A DNA stretch of 25,449 bases from JBBDWZ01 sp050732575 (lineage in GTDB: Bacteria > Gemmatimonadota > Gemmatimonadetes > Longimicrobiales > RSA9): contig JBOHRF010000047.1 in NCBI GenBank assembly GCA_050732575.1, positions 1 to 25,449 of the forward strand. Direction: 5' to 3'. A program made the translations under genes and the position numbers. Under the pieces are notes generated by a model that worked only from the letters and a program-made list of their open reading frames with translations, searched no databases and had not been told where the DNA came from. Of the stretch, positions 24,334 through 25,449 are shown piece by piece; position 1 is the stretch's first letter, and every line of letters begins with the position of its first letter.

Positions 24334-25449
24334 TCAATCCTTTGTCCGTTCCATGAAGTACAACAGCGCATAAGCAGGCACCCAATGTGTGCCTGCAAGA
24401 TCATCACGCATCAGCTCGAGCCCGCGCTCGGCGTGTAATGCAGATAAACGCCGCCAGGCAACGACACGTGCATGGGCACTGGGCAGGGCGCGGGCAATGC
24501 GTTCCATGGCGTACGCGCGCTGGAACGCGAGTGCAGCGCGGCGCGCGCGCTCGTTCGCGGTGGCATCCGTGGTTGGTGCTTCGGTCAGGGGCGCAAACCG
24601 GCCCGATGGAAGCGGCGGCAGGAACCCCTCGAGCCAGCTCGAGAATGCAGTGGGCTCCAGCACGCGCGCCATCAACGCGGCCACACTCAGGCAAGGCGAG
24701 AGAACATCGTTGCTCACGGGGACACCACCAGCGCCGCCCGCGCGGCCCCGTCCTGCGGGAGCACTGTCGCCGCGCGCCGCACCACCCGCGCGCGTGACCG
24801 TGGTGGCCCGCCCGATGGCGGTTGCTTCGGCCGCGGTGTTACAGGCCTTGTCGGCCGCGTAAAACTTGCGGGCACTGGCAAGCAGAGCGGTACGTAAGCG
24901 CACATCGCTCGCGGCGTCTGCGTAATCGAGCGCCAGGCTCAGGATCAAGGCGGTATTGGTCTGCCCGCCGGTACGGACGGGACGCCCCAGGGCGCCGAGG
25001 TGCGCGCGCAAACTGTCCGCCATCCAGGCGGCCAGCGGCGCCACGTTGTTGGCCCAACGCGCGGCCTGGCTATCCGGGAAAGTGCGCAGCTCCGCCTGCA
25101 GCTTCAGCAGCCAGGCGTAGCCGTAGGGCCGCTCGAACTGGCCGGCTGCGCTGCGGAAGAACGAGAGTTCACCGTCCAGGTTGGACTTGCCCAGGTGATC
25201 GTTCATCTTCTCCCGCGCCAGCTCACGCAAGCCGAAGCGCGGGAAGCTTTTCAGCATGCGCACCGTGACCCAGGTCGAGCTGGCGGCCGAATGCCAGTCC
25301 GTGCAGCCCCAGAACGCGCGCGTCCCTTTGTAATTCTCGATCAAACGGTAGCTGGCCACCCAGAAATAGTCGGTGCCGGTGTTGCCGCGGCCCGGCGCGT
25401 TGGCAGTCCCGGCGCGGCCGCCGCGACCGGCGCTATCGCCCGCTGCAGC
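24334..25449 (-). CDS. DUF2891 family paralogue with Gly/Arg/Ala-rich insertions (partial, N-terminus beyond window)
   Basis: The frame is open to the window's last base, so the start lies outside; 371 codons are seen. It aligns by eye with the neighbouring DUF2891 protein throughout: FWGCTDWHSAASSTW for FYGCSDWHSAVNSAW, RPYGYAWLLKLQAEL, LGRPVRTGGQTNTALI and AFSSWLEGFLPPLPSG. Compared with that paralogue it carries two low-complexity insertions. One precedes TDYFWVASYRL (AAAGDSAGRGGRAGTANAPG, then RGN). The other, about 35 residues, lies between ACNTAAEA and VLSPCL and contains GDSAPAGRGRAGGAGG. Both replace short loops, so the core fold is kept. The pair arose by tandem duplication. The function is unknown, probably secreted like the paralogue. 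Confidence 0.82.
   Translation of the reverse strand, partial: AAAGDSAGRGGRAGTANAPGRGNTGTDYFWVASYRLIENYKGTRAFWGCTDWHSAASSTWVTVRMLKSFPRFGLRELAREKMNDHLGKSNLDGELSFFRSAAGQFERPYGYAWLLKLQAELRTFPDSQAARWANNVAPLAAWMADSLRAHLGALGRPVRTGGQTNTALILSLALDYADAASDVRLRTALLASARKFYAADKACNTAAEATAIGRATTVTRAGGAARGDSAPAGRGRAGGAGGVPVSNDVLSPCLSVAALMARVLEPTAFSSWLEGFLPPLPSGRFAPLTEAPTTDATANERARRAALAFQRAYAMERIARALPSAHARVVAWRRLSALHAERGLELMRDDLAGTHWVPAYALLYFMERTKD

Overview
The window is GC-rich bacterial chromosome, gene-dense, with short intergenic gaps. Gene content suggests a Gemmatimonadota-type bacterium: a DUF5916 outer-membrane-type protein, two six-bladed beta-propeller proteins, a YCF48-type repeat protein, tandem DUF2891 proteins with Gly/Arg/Ala-rich loop insertions, and many secreted or lipoprotein products. 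This placement is inferred from family content only. I see no tRNA, rRNA, CRISPR array or recognisable transposase.

Layout. 1-1197 (-): 5'-complete but window-truncated DUF5916 protein. 1329-2213 (-): NmrA-like NAD(P)-binding protein with an intrinsic terminator. 2214-2816: gene-poor, holding a GNAT acetyltransferase remnant and a 15-bp inverted repeat. 2817-5221 (-): enolase-superfamily dehydratase/epimerase preceded by a secreted beta-propeller protein. 5377-6261 (-) lipoprotein and 6412-7464 (+) YCF48 protein are divergent. 7675-9930 holds three consecutive genes (propeller, NAD-dependent epimerase, serine beta-lactamase-like) that keep both ends but have lost their middles. 10025-11086 (-) Gfo/Idh/MocA oxidoreductase is divergent from glcD. 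11096-15667 is a glcD-glcE-glcF glycolate oxidase set, split by an unknown gene on the opposite strand. 15663-15988 carries two opposed 9-bp minisatellites. 16123-19575 (+) is a seven-PAS histidine kinase facing an L,D-transpeptidase (19729-20550, -), with a 33-bp inverted repeat between their stop codons. 20736-23101 is a decayed sugar-acid locus: GguC/AraD1 protein with an amber codon and a deletion, the C-terminal stub of a 3-hydroxyisobutyrate-dehydrogenase-type enzyme, and a lipoprotein aldose 1-epimerase. 23088-25449 (-): two DUF2891 paralogues, the second cut by the window end.

Function. GlcDEF would oxidise glycolate to glyoxylate. The enolase-family enzyme, Gfo/Idh/MocA protein, GguC, HIBADH stub and GalM suggest a background of sugar and sugar-acid use, now partly eroded. 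The main unusual feature is the density of damaged genes beside intact ones. It comes in two forms. One is large internal deletions. The other is single-base losses, all four of which fall in C-runs and are each repaired by adding one C. The second form may be sequencing error; the first is hard to explain that way. Everything here was read by eye from the sequence, with no database search.
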